Source of the DNA: Kocuria rosea subsp. polaris | GTDB taxonomy: Bacteria > Actinomycetota > Actinomycetes > Actinomycetales > Micrococcaceae | NCBI RefSeq assembly: GCF_001483755.1 | Contig: NZ_LQBK01000042.1 | Coordinates: 92,430-156,429 of the forward strand | Direction: 5' to 3' | DNA: 64,000 bases | Shown: positions 17,353 to 26,323 of the stretch, piece by piece | Layout: each line of letters begins with the position of its first letter | Position numbering within the stretch: position 1 is the first letter of the stretch | Position numbers and translations under genes: made by a program | Notes under the pieces: generated by a model | Databases searched by the model: none | What the model saw: the letters and a program-made list of their open reading frames with translations, nothing else | Told to the model about the DNA's origin: nothing

Positions 17353-18714
17353 ATGAGCGAGGTCTCGCTGCCCGACGCCCTGCCCGGCGAGACCGGGACG
17401 AGAGAGTGGGCCACGTGGGGCAGGACGCACTCCGTGACCCCCCGACACGTGCTGCGCCCCGCCTCGGTGTCCGAGCTCGCGGAGGGCGTCGCCGCCGCCG
17501 CGCGCCGCGGACTGGGCGTGCGCGCGGTGGGCTCCGGGTGCAGCTTCTCGGCGCTGCCGCTCGCCCCGGACGTCATGCTCGACCTCTCCGAGCTGTCCGG
17601 GCTGCCGGCCGTCGACCGGGAGAACCAGCGGGTCACGGTCCTCGCGGGCACCACGATCCGTGACCTGAACCAGGAGCTGGACGCCCACGGGCTGGCCGTG
17701 ACCAACCTGCCGGACAGCGACTGGCAGACGGTCGCCGGCGCCGTCTCCACGGGCACCCACGGGACCGGCCTGGGCTTCGGCTCCCTGTCCCAGCAGGTGG
17801 TCGCCCTGAGCCTGGTCACGGCGCGCGGCGAGCTGGTGGAGTGCTCCGCCGAGCAGCGCCCCGAGCTGTTCCAGGCCGCCCGCGTGGGCCTGGGCGCCGT
17901 GGGGATCGTCGCGAGCGCCACCCTGGCCTGCGAGCCGACGTTCCGGCTGCACGCGGCGGAGCTCAAGGAGCCTCTCGGCCAGCTCGTGGACACCCTGGGG
18001 AGCCGGATGTCCGGGGCCGACCACTTCGAGTTCTTCTGGACCCCGGGCACCGCCACCGCCCAGACCCGGATCCTGACGCGCCTGCACAAGCTCCCGGACT
18101 CCTTCACGCGGCCGGGCTCCCCCGTGGCCCGCACCGTGCGCCGGCTCGACGACGCCCTGCTGCGCAACACCCTCACCGCGGGGCTGAACCAGCTGGCCAC
18201 CGTCCTGCCGCGCTCCACACCGGGGCTCAACCGCCTCGACGCCTACACGAACAGCCCGCGGCAGTACAGCGACCTCTCCTTCCGGGTGTTCACCGTGCCG
18301 CGCCGGACCCGCTTCGTCTCCTCCGAGTACGCGCTGCCCGCGGAGGAGCTCGTCGGGGCCTTCCGGGAGCTGCAGACGCTCATCGAGCGCCGCGACTACT
18401 CCTTCTCGCTCCCGGTGGACGTGCGCTGCTCGGCCGCGGAGGACGCCTGGCTCTCCCCCGCCCACGGCCGCGAGACCGGCTGGATCGCGCTGCGGCAGTA
18501 CTGGCGCAGGTACGACCCGAAGGTCTTCGCCGCGGCCGAGGAGGTCTTCGTGGCCCACGGCGGCCGCCCGCACTGGGGCACCGTGCACACGCAGGGCGCG
18601 GAGCACCTGCACTCGGTGTACCCGCGGTTCCAGGACTTCCTCGATGTGCGGGCGTCGGTGGACCCGGACGGGGTGTTCCTCAACGACCACGTGCGCGGGC
18701 TGCTGGGCCTGTAG
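17353..18714 (+). CDS. FAD-linked sugar-lactone oxidase
   Basis: A 453-residue oxidase of the D-arabinono-/L-gulono-1,4-lactone oxidase group. The PCMH-type FAD domain fills the first half (VRAVGSGCSFSALPL, then VAGAVSTGTHGTG, which in relatives contacts FAD), and the C-terminal ALO domain ends with the HWGTVH and FLNDHVRGLLG patterns. These enzymes oxidise aldonolactones or related polyols with oxygen; the substrate is not certain. Starts at ATG 17353 with AAGGACGG upstream. It faces fprA across a strong hairpin. Confidence 0.87.
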   Translation: MSEVSLPDALPGETGTREWATWGRTHSVTPRHVLRPASVSELAEGVAAAARRGLGVRAVGSGCSFSALPLAPDVMLDLSELSGLPAVDRENQRVTVLAGTTIRDLNQELDAHGLAVTNLPDSDWQTVAGAVSTGTHGTGLGFGSLSQQVVALSLVTARGELVECSAEQRPELFQAARVGLGAVGIVASATLACEPTFRLHAAELKEPLGQLVDTLGSRMSGADHFEFFWTPGTATAQTRILTRLHKLPDSFTRPGSPVARTVRRLDDALLRNTLTAGLNQLATVLPRSTPGLNRLDAYTNSPRQYSDLSFRVFTVPRRTRFVSSEYALPAEELVGAFRELQTLIERRDYSFSLPVDVRCSAAEDAWLSPAHGRETGWIALRQYWRRYDPKVFAAAEEVFVAHGGRPHWGTVHTQGAEHLHSVYPRFQDFLDVRASVDPDGVFLNDHVRGLLGL

Positions 18715-18764
18715 GCCCCTCGCGAGGTCCCACCGCCCGGAGCCGCACGGGTGGCACCGCACGG

Positions 18765-18802
18765 CTCGAGGGGCCGCGTCCGGCAGGACGCGGCCCCTCG
18801 AG
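18765..18802. terminator. Bidirectional hairpin between convergent genes
   Basis: Perfect 17-base arms (18765-18781 and 18786-18802) enclose the loop GGCA, midway between the lactone oxidase and fprA stops. No T-tract on either strand; the symmetry could serve both transcripts. Confidence 0.75.
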
Positions 18803-18830
18803 CTGCGGCACGGCGGCAGGGAGCCGCGGA

Positions 18831-20258
18831 TCAGACGGGCGAGGAGACCGGCTCCGCCACGCCCTCGCGGGAGACGCTGACCATCTCCTCGCGCTCGACC
18901 ACCTTGACGCGCTCGCGAGGGTTGCCCTCGGCGTCGTGGGAGGACTGCCCGAGGCCCTGCTCGTACTCGTCGAGGGCCAGCCAGCCCTCCCAGGTGGTGT
19001 ACTCGACGCCCCGGGCCTCGAGCAGGTGGTCGACCGACTCGGGGTCGGGGCGGGTGGCGCCCGGCAGCACCGGGCGGTCCTCCAGGAGGTGGGTGACCGT
19101 CTCGAGGGCGTCGGACTTGGTGGCGCCGATCAGCCCCACCGGACCGCGCTTGATCCAGCCGGTCGCGTAGAGCCCGTGCAGCACGGTGCCGTCCTCGGCC
19201 AGGACCCGTCCCTCCGCGTTGGGGATCACGCCGCGGCCGTCGTCGAACGGCAGCTCGGGCAGCCGGGAGCCCAGGTAGCCCACCGCGTGGTAGACGGCCT
19301 GCACCGGGTAGTCGACGTGCTCGCCGGTGCCGGACACCGAGCCGTCGCCGTTGAGCCGGGTCCGTTCCATGCGCAGGCCCGTGACCCGGCCGTCCTCCCC
19401 GAGCACCTCGCGGGGGCTCTGCAGGAAGTGCAGGTGCAGCCGGCGGGAGGCGGTCTTCGGGGCGTCGTCGGCCCGCCACTTCTCGAGCGTCTTGACCATG
19501 ACCTTGACCTGGTTGTTCTCGGCGATCGCCTGCTCGGAGCCCTCGTCGTAGACGAAGTCCTCGTCGTAGACCACGATGTCGACGTCGCGCGACTTGGCGA
19601 GCTCGCGCAGCTCGAGGGGGGTGAACTTCACCTGGGCGGGTCCGCGGCGGCCGAAGATGTGCACGTCCGTGACCGGGGACGCCTTGAGCCCCTGGTAGAC
19701 GTTGCCGGGGATCTCGGTGACGAGCATGTCGTCGGCGTGCTTGGAGAGCACGCGGGCGACGTCGAGGGCCACGTTGCCGTTGCCGATGACCGCGATCTCC
19801 CGGGCCTCGAGCGGCCAGGTGCGCGGGAAGTCCGGGTGGCCGTCGTACCAGGCCACGAACTCGGCGGCGCCGTGCACGCCCAACAGGTCGTTGCCGGGGA
19901 TGTTCAGCGGGGCGTCATAGACGGCTCCGGTCGCGAAGATCACGGCGTCGTAGTGGGTGCCGAAGTCGGCCAGGGTCAGGTCCCGGCCGAACTCCACGTT
20001 GCCGAAGAAGCGGATGTCGCCGCGGCCCAGGATGGCGCGCAGCGCGGTGATGATGCCCTTGATGCGGGGGTGGTCGGGGGCCACGCCGTAGCGGATGAGG
20101 CCGAACGGGGTCGGGTAGCGGTCGAACAGGTCGATGCTGACCTCGAGCTCCCCGTTCTGCACGGGCTCGGACTTGGTCAGCATGTCCGCGGCGTAGATGC
20201 CGGCCGGGCCGGCGCCGATCACGGCGACGCGCAGGGGGCGGGTGGTGGTGTCAGCCAC
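18831..20258 (-). CDS. fprA: Ferredoxin/flavodoxin-NADP+ reductase FprA
   Basis: A 475-residue adrenodoxin-reductase-like flavoprotein passing electrons between NADPH and ferredoxin. FAD-binding VIGAGPAGIYAADML lies at the N-terminus, followed by DRYPTPFGLIRYGVAPDHP; the NADP-binding VIGNGNVALDVARVL and GRRGPAQVKFTPLELREL are typical of mycobacterial FprA, as is the late GWIKRGPVGLIGATKSDA. The GTG start has AAAGGA five bases before it. It lies 99 bp downstream of the sulfur operon on the same strand, so it may supply reduced ferredoxin to the NirA-type sulfite reductase encoded there. Confidence 0.94.
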   Translation of the reverse strand: MADTTTRPLRVAVIGAGPAGIYAADMLTKSEPVQNGELEVSIDLFDRYPTPFGLIRYGVAPDHPRIKGIITALRAILGRGDIRFFGNVEFGRDLTLADFGTHYDAVIFATGAVYDAPLNIPGNDLLGVHGAAEFVAWYDGHPDFPRTWPLEAREIAVIGNGNVALDVARVLSKHADDMLVTEIPGNVYQGLKASPVTDVHIFGRRGPAQVKFTPLELRELAKSRDVDIVVYDEDFVYDEGSEQAIAENNQVKVMVKTLEKWRADDAPKTASRRLHLHFLQSPREVLGEDGRVTGLRMERTRLNGDGSVSGTGEHVDYPVQAVYHAVGYLGSRLPELPFDDGRGVIPNAEGRVLAEDGTVLHGLYATGWIKRGPVGLIGATKSDALETVTHLLEDRPVLPGATRPDPESVDHLLEARGVEYTTWEGWLALDEYEQGLGQSSHDAEGNPRERVKVVEREEMVSVSREGVAEPVSSPV

Positions 20259-20357
20259 GTGGGTTCCTTTCGATTGCGCGCACGGCGTCCACCGCGCGCA
20301 TCGTAGATCGGGTTCAAGGGTAGTGAATCAAGCGCAGAATCTCCTGGGTGGGCAGGG

Positions 20358-21314
20358 TCACGACCGGTGGCCGAGCAGCCCTCTCCCGCGCAGGAGACGC
20401 CGTTCCACGGGGTTGAAGAACAGCAGCTCCACGAGGATGCCGACGGCGAGGATCGCGAGCACCGCGACCATCACCACGGCCATGTTCGACACGGTCCGGC
20501 CCTGGGCGAGCAGGGAGCCGAGGCCGAAGCCGATGGAGCCGCCGATCGCGATGAGCTCGGCGCCCATGAGCGAGCGCCACGAGAACGCCCAGCCCTGCTT
20601 GAGCCCGGCCACGTAGCCGGGCAGGGCCGCGGGCAGCACGATCCGGCTCGCCATCGTCCAGCCCGAGGCGCCGAGCACGTGCCCGGCGCGGCGCAGCTGC
20701 GGCGGGATCTGGTCCACGCCCGCGAGCATCCCGTTGACGATGGACGGGACGGCGCCCATCAGCACCACGAAGTACACGGTGGCGTCGGAGAGCCCGAACC
20801 AGATGATCGCGGCGGGCACCCACGCCACGGACGGCAGCACCTGCAGCCCGGAGATGAGCGGGCCCACGGCGTTGCGCAGCCCCTGCCACTGCGCCACGAG
20901 CAGGCCCAGCGGGGTGGCGACGGCCACCGCGATCAGGAACCCGCTGACCCCGCGCCACAGGCTCGTGCCCAGGGCGCCCAGCACCGTGCCGTCGGAGAGC
21001 AGCGCGGCGGCCTGGCGGGCGACGTCGAGCGGGCCCGGCACCACGTCCGGGCGGGGGCCGAGGACGGCGACGAGCAGCTGCCACAGCAGCAGGGCGAACA
21101 GCAGCGCCACGAGCGGCGGCGCCACCTTGGTGCGCAGCACCTCGGCCCCCGACGTGCGGCGGGTGCGCTCGGTCTGCAGGGCGTCGAGCCCCGCGAGCTC
21201 GTCGGCGGCGGGACGCGCGCCGGCCGGGGCCGCGGGGGCCTGGGGGTGCGCGACGGCGGGGCGCGCCGCGGCCGGGCGGGCCGGGACGGCGGGTGCGGCG
21301 GTCTCAGGCGGCAT
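20358..21314 (-). CDS. ABC importer permease (sulfonate/nitrate type)
   Basis: A 318-residue inner-membrane permease of the SsuC/TauC/NrtB family, with about six helices after a 60-residue Ala/Pro-rich leader. The cytoplasmic coupling loop GHVLGASGWTMASRIVLPAALPGYVAGLKQG carries the EAA-type motif that docks on the ATPase. Its start overlaps the end of the ATPase gene by 11 bp. Position in the sulfate-assimilation operon suggests import of a sulfur compound such as an alkanesulfonate; substrate inferred. Confidence 0.9.
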   Translation of the reverse strand: MPPETAAPAVPARPAAARPAVAHPQAPAAPAGARPAADELAGLDALQTERTRRTSGAEVLRTKVAPPLVALLFALLLWQLLVAVLGPRPDVVPGPLDVARQAAALLSDGTVLGALGTSLWRGVSGFLIAVAVATPLGLLVAQWQGLRNAVGPLISGLQVLPSVAWVPAAIIWFGLSDATVYFVVLMGAVPSIVNGMLAGVDQIPPQLRRAGHVLGASGWTMASRIVLPAALPGYVAGLKQGWAFSWRSLMGAELIAIGGSIGFGLGSLLAQGRTVSNMAVVMVAVLAILAVGILVELLFFNPVERRLLRGRGLLGHRS

Positions 21315-22068
21315 GGCGGCTGATCTCCTCCCGGAGTCGTGCGGTGATCGTGCGGGTCAGCTCCCCGAGCGTGTCGTCGAGCGACTGGGCGTTGCCCTCG
21401 AAGCCGTAGGCGTCGGGGTCCTTCCACGGGCGGGTGTCCCACTCCTGGACGATCCGTCCCGGGCGGGAGGACATCAGCAGCACCCGCTGGCCCAGGCGCA
21501 CGGCCTCGCCCACGTTGTGGGTGATGAACACGATCGTGCGGCCGGTGGCCCGCCAGATCCGCAGCAGCTCGTCGTGCAGCAGGTCCCGGGTGATGGCGTC
21601 CAGCGCGGAGAACGGCTCGTCCATGAGCAGCACCTCCCGCTCCTGGGCGAGGGCCCGGGCCAGGGCCGCGCGCTGGCGCATCCCGCCGGAGAGCTCGTGC
21701 GGGCGCTTCTCTCCGGCGTGGCCGAGCCGGACGAGCTCGAGCAGCTCGCGGGCCCGCTCCGGGCGCTCGGCCCGCGGCATGCCGCGCAGCTCGAGGGCCA
21801 GCTCCACGTTGCGGCGCGCGCTCAGCCACGGGAAGAGGGCGGCGTCCTGGAACATCAGGGCCGCGCCCTCGGCGGGGACGGTCACGGAGCCTCCGGTGGG
21901 CTCCTCGAGCCCCGCCACGATGTTGAGCAGCGTGGACTTCCCGCACCCGGAGGCGCCGAGCAGCGCCACGAACTGGCCCCGCTCCACCTCCAGGTCCACG
22001 TCCTCCAGGACCGGGCCGTCCGCGGGGCCGAAGCTCTTGCTCAGGCCCTCGAGCCGGATCGCCGTCAC
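21304..22068 (-). CDS. ABC importer ATP-binding protein (SsuB/TauB type)
   Basis: A 254-residue ATPase with Walker A GASGCGKST, signature LSGGMRQRAALARAL, Walker B VLLMDEPFSALD and switch His in FITHNVGEA. This form is typical of nitrate/sulfonate/taurine importers. The GTG start at 22068 has GGAGGGGG upstream and overlaps the binding-protein stop (GTGA), implying translational coupling. Confidence 0.93.
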   Translation of the reverse strand: MTAIRLEGLSKSFGPADGPVLEDVDLEVERGQFVALLGASGCGKSTLLNIVAGLEEPTGGSVTVPAEGAALMFQDAALFPWLSARRNVELALELRGMPRAERPERARELLELVRLGHAGEKRPHELSGGMRQRAALARALAQEREVLLMDEPFSALDAITRDLLHDELLRIWRATGRTIVFITHNVGEAVRLGQRVLLMSSRPGRIVQEWDTRPWKDPDAYGFEGNAQSLDDTLGELTRTITARLREEISRHAA

Positions 22069-23210
22069 GGTGCCCCCTCCCCCGCCGCGGCGGACGGGCG
22101 CACCCGCGCCAGGAACCGCTCGTCCACGAGCCCCTCGAGCGAGGCGTCCTGGGTGGTGCCGGCCGCGACGCCGTCGGCGAGCAGGGCGGGGTAGGCCGCG
22201 GGGAGCGGGTCGACCGTCCACTCGAGGGCGTCGAGCGCGTCGATCAGCGTGGCCTGCGGCAGGGCCTCGGTGCCGGCCCGCACGAGCCCGGCGTTGAGGG
22301 TGCCGGCCACCTCCACGGGGTCGTCCTCGCGGGCCTCGAGCCAGTCCACGGAGCGCTGCAGGCCGCGGACGAGCCGCTCGACGGTCTGCGGGTGCCGCTC
22401 GAGGTAGTCCCGGCGCACCACGAGCACCGTGGTGGGGAACCGGCCGTCCGCCCACAGCTCCCGCTCGTCCACCAGGACGCGGGCGCCCTCCTCCTGGACG
22501 GCGCGGGTGGCCCAGGGCTGCGGCAGCCAGCCGCCGTCGATCTGGCCCTGCCGCAGCATCTGCAGGGCCTGCCCGTTGGGCATGGGGGTGATCGCGACGG
22601 AGCGCTCCCCGTCGCCGTCGACCTCGTAGCCCTGTCCGGCGAGCCACGTGCGCAGCGCGACGTCCTGGGTGCCCCCGAACTCGGGGGTCGCCAGGGTGCT
22701 CCCCGCGAGGTCGTCCGCGCCCGCGACGTCGCCGGTCACCACGAACTGGGCGCCGCCGGAGGCCGCGCCGGCCACGATCGTGAGGGACTCCCCGCCGGAC
22801 TGCGCGTAGGAGTTGATCGCCGGGCTGGGGCCCACGAACGCGGCGTCCAGGGTCCCAGCGTTCATGGCCTCCACGGCGGTGGGCCCGCTGCCGAAGACCT
22901 GGGGGGACAGCTCGGTCCCGCCCAGCTCTCGGGCGAAGAGGCCCTCCTCGACCCCCACCAGGGCGGGCCCGTGCGTGAGGTTGCCGAAGTAGCCCAGCCG
23001 CAGCGCCCCGGCGTCGGAGGTCTCGACGGCGGCCTGCTCCCACGCCGCGAAGGTCCCGTCGGCGCGCAGCCACGTGGCGGCGGCCGTGAGGGCGGTCAGG
23101 AGCGCGAGGGCGGTCAGCACCAGCGGCCAGCCGGGACGGCGTGCCGCGGCGGGGCGTCCGCCGCGGCCGGCCGTCACCGTGGTGAGGTCCAGCGGCTGCT
23201 GCCGGCCCAC
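22065..23210 (-). CDS. ABC substrate-binding protein (sulfonate/nitrate type)
   Basis: A 381-residue SsuA/NMT1-type periplasmic-binding-like protein. One N-terminal hydrophobic segment (about residues 27-47) has no lipobox Cys, so the protein is probably held by an uncleaved or signal-peptidase-I segment rather than lipid. The fold shows LRLGYFGNLTHGPALVGVEEGLF, GPTAVEAMNAGTLDAAFVGPSPA and GGWLPQPWATRA, all typical. Starts at GTG 23210, two bases behind the cysN stop; GTG at 23177 is an alternative. Sulfur-compound uptake is inferred from the operon. Confidence 0.88.
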   Translation of the reverse strand: MGRQQPLDLTTVTAGRGGRPAAARRPGWPLVLTALALLTALTAAATWLRADGTFAAWEQAAVETSDAGALRLGYFGNLTHGPALVGVEEGLFARELGGTELSPQVFGSGPTAVEAMNAGTLDAAFVGPSPAINSYAQSGGESLTIVAGAASGGAQFVVTGDVAGADDLAGSTLATPEFGGTQDVALRTWLAGQGYEVDGDGERSVAITPMPNGQALQMLRQGQIDGGWLPQPWATRAVQEEGARVLVDERELWADGRFPTTVLVVRRDYLERHPQTVERLVRGLQRSVDWLEAREDDPVEVAGTLNAGLVRAGTEALPQATLIDALDALEWTVDPLPAAYPALLADGVAAGTTQDASLEGLVDERFLARVRPSAAAGEGAP

Positions 23211-23211
23211 C

Positions 23212-24594
23212 TCAGGCGTCCCGCACGAGCCCGGCGGCGAGCGTGTTGCCCGTGGCCGGGTCGACGACCAGGAAGGCGCCGGTGCGCCGCAGCCGGTCGT
23301 AGGCGTCGACGGGCAGCGGGGAGGCCAGCCGCAGCCGGACCCGCCCGATGTCGTTGAGCTCGAGGGTCGCCGCGTCCCGCAGCACGAGCTCCTCGAGGTC
23401 CAGCCGCCCCTCGAGCTCCGTGACCATGGCCTGGACCGTGGCCGCCCCGTGCTTGACGAGCACGCGGGCGCGGGGCTGCAGGGGCCGCGCGCCGAGCCAC
23501 GCCACGGAGGCGACGAGGTCCTGGACGGGCTCCGGGAGCTCGTCGTCGGCGCTCGCGACGAGGTCGCCGCGGGCGATGTCGATGTCATCGGCCAGCCGCA
23601 GGGTCACGGACAGCGGCGCCGCGGCCTCCGTGAGCTGCTCGCCGGGCAGGGGCGCCCCCGGGGCGGGCGCGGTGCCCGCCACGTCGATGCCGGTGACCGT
23701 GGTGCGCCGGCCCGCGGGCAGGACCACGACCTCGTCCCCGACCGCGACGGTGCCCGAGGCGATCTGGCCCGCGTAGCCGCGGTAGTCCCGCAGCTGCTCG
23801 GCGTCCGCGCCCGGCGCCGTGCCGCCCTGCGGGCGGATGACGTACTGGACGGGGAAGCGGAAGGGGCGCGCGGTGCCGCGGCCGGACTCGTCCACCGTGG
23901 GCAGCTCCTCGAGCACCCGCAGCAGCGGCCGCCCGGAGTACCACGGGGTCCGTGCGGAGGGCTCCACCACGTTGTCGCCCTCGAGGGCGGAGACGGGCAC
24001 CACGTGCACGTCCTCGACCCCCAGCCGGGCGGCGACGGCGGTGGCGTCCGCGGCGACCCGGTCGAAGACCTCCTGGTCGTAGTCGACGAGGTCGATCTTG
24101 TTCACGGCGACCACCACGTGCGGCACGCGCAGCAGGGACACGACGGCCAGGTGCCGGCGGGTCTGCTCGACCACGCCGTGCCGGGCGTCCACGAGCAGCA
24201 CGACGGCGTCGGCCGTCGAGGCGCCCGTGACGGTGTTCTTCGTGTACTGCACGTGGCCGGGGCAGTCGGCGAGGATGAAGGAGCGGCGGTCCGTGGCGAA
24301 GTAGCGGTAGGCCACGTCGATGGTGATCCCCTGCTCCCGCTCGGCGCGCAGGCCGTCGGTGAGCAGGGCGAGGTCGAGCCGGCCCGTCCCGCCGCCGAAG
24401 CCGCGCTCGGCGGAGGTGCGGCCCACGGCCTCGAGCTGGTCGGCGAGGATCGCCTTGGCGTCGTGCAGCAGCCGGCCCACCAGGGTGGACTTGCCGTCGT
24501 CGACGGAGCCGGCGGTCGCGAAGCGGAACAGCGAGCCGGGGTCGATCGTGGGGAGGTGCTCGGCCGTCGGCGCGGCGGTGCTGGGGGAAGTCAT
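23212..24594 (-). CDS. cysN: Sulfate adenylyltransferase subunit 1 (GTPase)
   Basis: A 460-residue elongation-factor-like GTPase that drives formation of adenosine 5-prime-phosphosulfate with CysD. G-motifs: SVDDGKST, DCPGHVQYTKN and NKID. It ends after the beta-barrel domains with no APS kinase (CysC) fused, in keeping with the neighbouring APS reductase, which uses APS directly. ATG 24594 follows the cysD stop by two bases. Confidence 0.96.
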   Translation of the reverse strand: MTSPSTAAPTAEHLPTIDPGSLFRFATAGSVDDGKSTLVGRLLHDAKAILADQLEAVGRTSAERGFGGGTGRLDLALLTDGLRAEREQGITIDVAYRYFATDRRSFILADCPGHVQYTKNTVTGASTADAVVLLVDARHGVVEQTRRHLAVVSLLRVPHVVVAVNKIDLVDYDQEVFDRVAADATAVAARLGVEDVHVVPVSALEGDNVVEPSARTPWYSGRPLLRVLEELPTVDESGRGTARPFRFPVQYVIRPQGGTAPGADAEQLRDYRGYAGQIASGTVAVGDEVVVLPAGRRTTVTGIDVAGTAPAPGAPLPGEQLTEAAAPLSVTLRLADDIDIARGDLVASADDELPEPVQDLVASVAWLGARPLQPRARVLVKHGAATVQAMVTELEGRLDLEELVLRDAATLELNDIGRVRLRLASPLPVDAYDRLRRTGAFLVVDPATGNTLAAGLVRDA

Positions 24595-24596
24595 GT

Positions 24597-25529
24597 CTAG
24601 AAGTACCCGTCCTTCTTGCGGTCCTCCATGGCGGCCTCGGAGATCCTGTCGTCCGCGCGGGTGGCCCCGCGCTCGGTGAGCGTGGACACGGCGACCTCGG
24701 CCACCACGTCCGCCACGGTCCGTGCCCCGGAGAGCACGGCGCCGGTGCAGGACATGTCCCCCACGGTGCGGTAGCGCACCGTCTGCCGCTCCACGGTCTC
24801 GGCCCCGGCCGGCGCCGAGAACTCGCCCACGGCCATCCACATCCCGTCCCGGCGGAAGACGTCCCGCTCGTGGGCGTAGTAGATGGGCGGCAGCTCGATG
24901 TTCTCGCGCTCGATGTAGCGCCAGATGTCGAGCTCGGTCCAGTTGCTGATGGGGAACGCCCGCACGTGCTGGCCGGGGGTGTGCCGGCCGTTGTAGAGGT
25001 TCCACAGCTCGGGGCGCTGGTTGCGGGGGTCCCACTGCCCGAACTCGTCGCGCAGGGACAGGATCCGCTCCTTCGCCCGGGCCTTGTCCTCGTCGCGGCG
25101 GCCGCCGCCGAACACGGCGTCGAACCGGTGCTCCGCGATGGCGTCCAGCAGCGGGAGGGTCTGCAGGGGGTTGCGGGTGCCGTCGGCGCGCTCGAGCAGC
25201 CGGCCGTCGTCGAGGTAGTCCTGCACGCTCGCCACGACCAGCCGCAGGCCGAGCCGCTCCACGGTGCGGTCCCGGAAGTCCAGGACCTCCGGGAAGTTGT
25301 GCCCGGTGTCCACGTGCAGCACGGGGAAGGGGATCCGTCCGGGCCAGAAGGCCTTGGCGGCCAGGTGCAGCATGACCACCGAGTCCTTGCCGCCCGAGAA
25401 CAGCATGGCCGGGCGGTCGAACTCCGCCACGACCTCGCGCAGGATGTGGATGGACTCGGCCTCGAGCGCGTCGAGGCTGCTGTGCACGCCGGCCTCCGCG
25501 GGGGCCGGGGCGGTGGTCGGGGTGGTCAC
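24597..25529 (-). CDS. cysD: Sulfate adenylyltransferase subunit 2
   Basis: A 310-residue ATP-sulfurylase catalytic subunit of the PP-loop (N-type ATP pyrophosphatase) family: FSGGKDSVVMLHLA, followed by HVDTGHNFPEVLDFRD, GGGRRDEDKARAKERI and the C-terminal DRxxxAAMEDRKKDGYF. It makes APS from sulfate and ATP with CysN. GTG at 25529 is chosen because GGAGG lies five bases before it and the length then matches relatives; a GTG at 25559 that overlaps the cysH stop has no ribosome site. Confidence 0.96.
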   Translation of the reverse strand: MTTPTTAPAPAEAGVHSSLDALEAESIHILREVVAEFDRPAMLFSGGKDSVVMLHLAAKAFWPGRIPFPVLHVDTGHNFPEVLDFRDRTVERLGLRLVVASVQDYLDDGRLLERADGTRNPLQTLPLLDAIAEHRFDAVFGGGRRDEDKARAKERILSLRDEFGQWDPRNQRPELWNLYNGRHTPGQHVRAFPISNWTELDIWRYIERENIELPPIYYAHERDVFRRDGMWMAVGEFSAPAGAETVERQTVRYRTVGDMSCTGAVLSGARTVADVVAEVAVSTLTERGATRADDRISEAAMEDRKKDGYF

Positions 25530-25555
25530 GTTCGCCTCCGTCGTGGTGGGTGCGC

Positions 25556-26323
25556 TCACAGGTGGATCCCGCACTCGATCTTGTCCTGGCCCGCCCAGCG
25601 GCCCGCGCGCGGGTCCTCGCCCGGGGCCGTGGGCCGCGTGCAGGGGGAGCAGCCGATGGAGAGGTAGCCCTCCGCCATCAGCGGGTTCGTGGGCACGCCG
25701 TGGTCCTGCGACCACTCGACGAGCTCGTCGAGGGTCCAGTGCACCATGGGGTTGACCTTGACGAGCTTGTGGGTCTCGTCGAAGGTCACCATCGGGGCGT
25801 TGGTGCGGGTCCAGGACTCGTCGCGGCGCACGCCGGTGAACCACACCTCGTAGCCCTCGAGGGACTTCTTCAGCGGCGCCACCTTGCGGATGGCGCAGCA
25901 CAGGCCGGGGTCCCGGGCGAAGAGGTCCTTGCCGTGCTTCTCGTCCTGCTCGGCCACGGTGAGCTCCGGCAGGGCGTCCACCACGGTGATGTCGAGCATG
26001 TGCGCCACGGCGTCCCGGGTGCCGATGGTCTCCGGGAAGTGGTAGCCGGTCTCCAGGAAGAGCACGTCCACGCCGGGCAGCTGCTCGGCGACCAGGGCCG
26101 GGAGCACGGCGTCGGCCATCGAGCAGGCCACGGTCACGTTGCGGAGGTCGAAGTTCTCGGCCACCCAGCGGATGGCCTCCTCCGTGGAGGCCTCGCCCTC
26201 GGCCGGGACCCTGCCCTCGGCGTCGAGCTCGGCGTGCAGCGCGGCGGCGCCGGCCTCCGCGAGCGCGCGCAGCTGCTGCTCGTCGCGCAGGGCGGGGCGG
26301 GTGCCCGTGTCGGTGGTGGTCAT
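25556..26323 (-). CDS. cysH: Adenylyl-sulfate reductase (thioredoxin-dependent)
   Basis: A 255-residue reductase that converts APS to sulfite. Besides the catalytic Cys251 in ECGIHL it has Cys142-Cys143 and Cys225-x2-Cys228, the four-cysteine set that binds a 4Fe-4S cluster in assimilatory APS reductases and is missing from PAPS-specific enzymes. This fits the lack of an APS kinase here. Its ATG overlaps the nirA stop (ATGA). Confidence 0.96.
   Translation of the reverse strand: MTTTDTGTRPALRDEQQLRALAEAGAAALHAELDAEGRVPAEGEASTEEAIRWVAENFDLRNVTVACSMADAVLPALVAEQLPGVDVLFLETGYHFPETIGTRDAVAHMLDITVVDALPELTVAEQDEKHGKDLFARDPGLCCAIRKVAPLKKSLEGYEVWFTGVRRDESWTRTNAPMVTFDETHKLVKVNPMVHWTLDELVEWSQDHGVPTNPLMAEGYLSIGCSPCTRPTAPGEDPRAGRWAGQDKIECGIHL

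Noticed and set aside
16096-19479. A 1127-codon open frame on the minus strand, of which only the last third is the universal stress protein
   Set aside because: The upstream part runs antisense to the lactone oxidase and fprA region and is Arg/Gly/Pro-rich, as expected from high-GC DNA lacking stops. The real gene starts at 17175 with AGGAGG.
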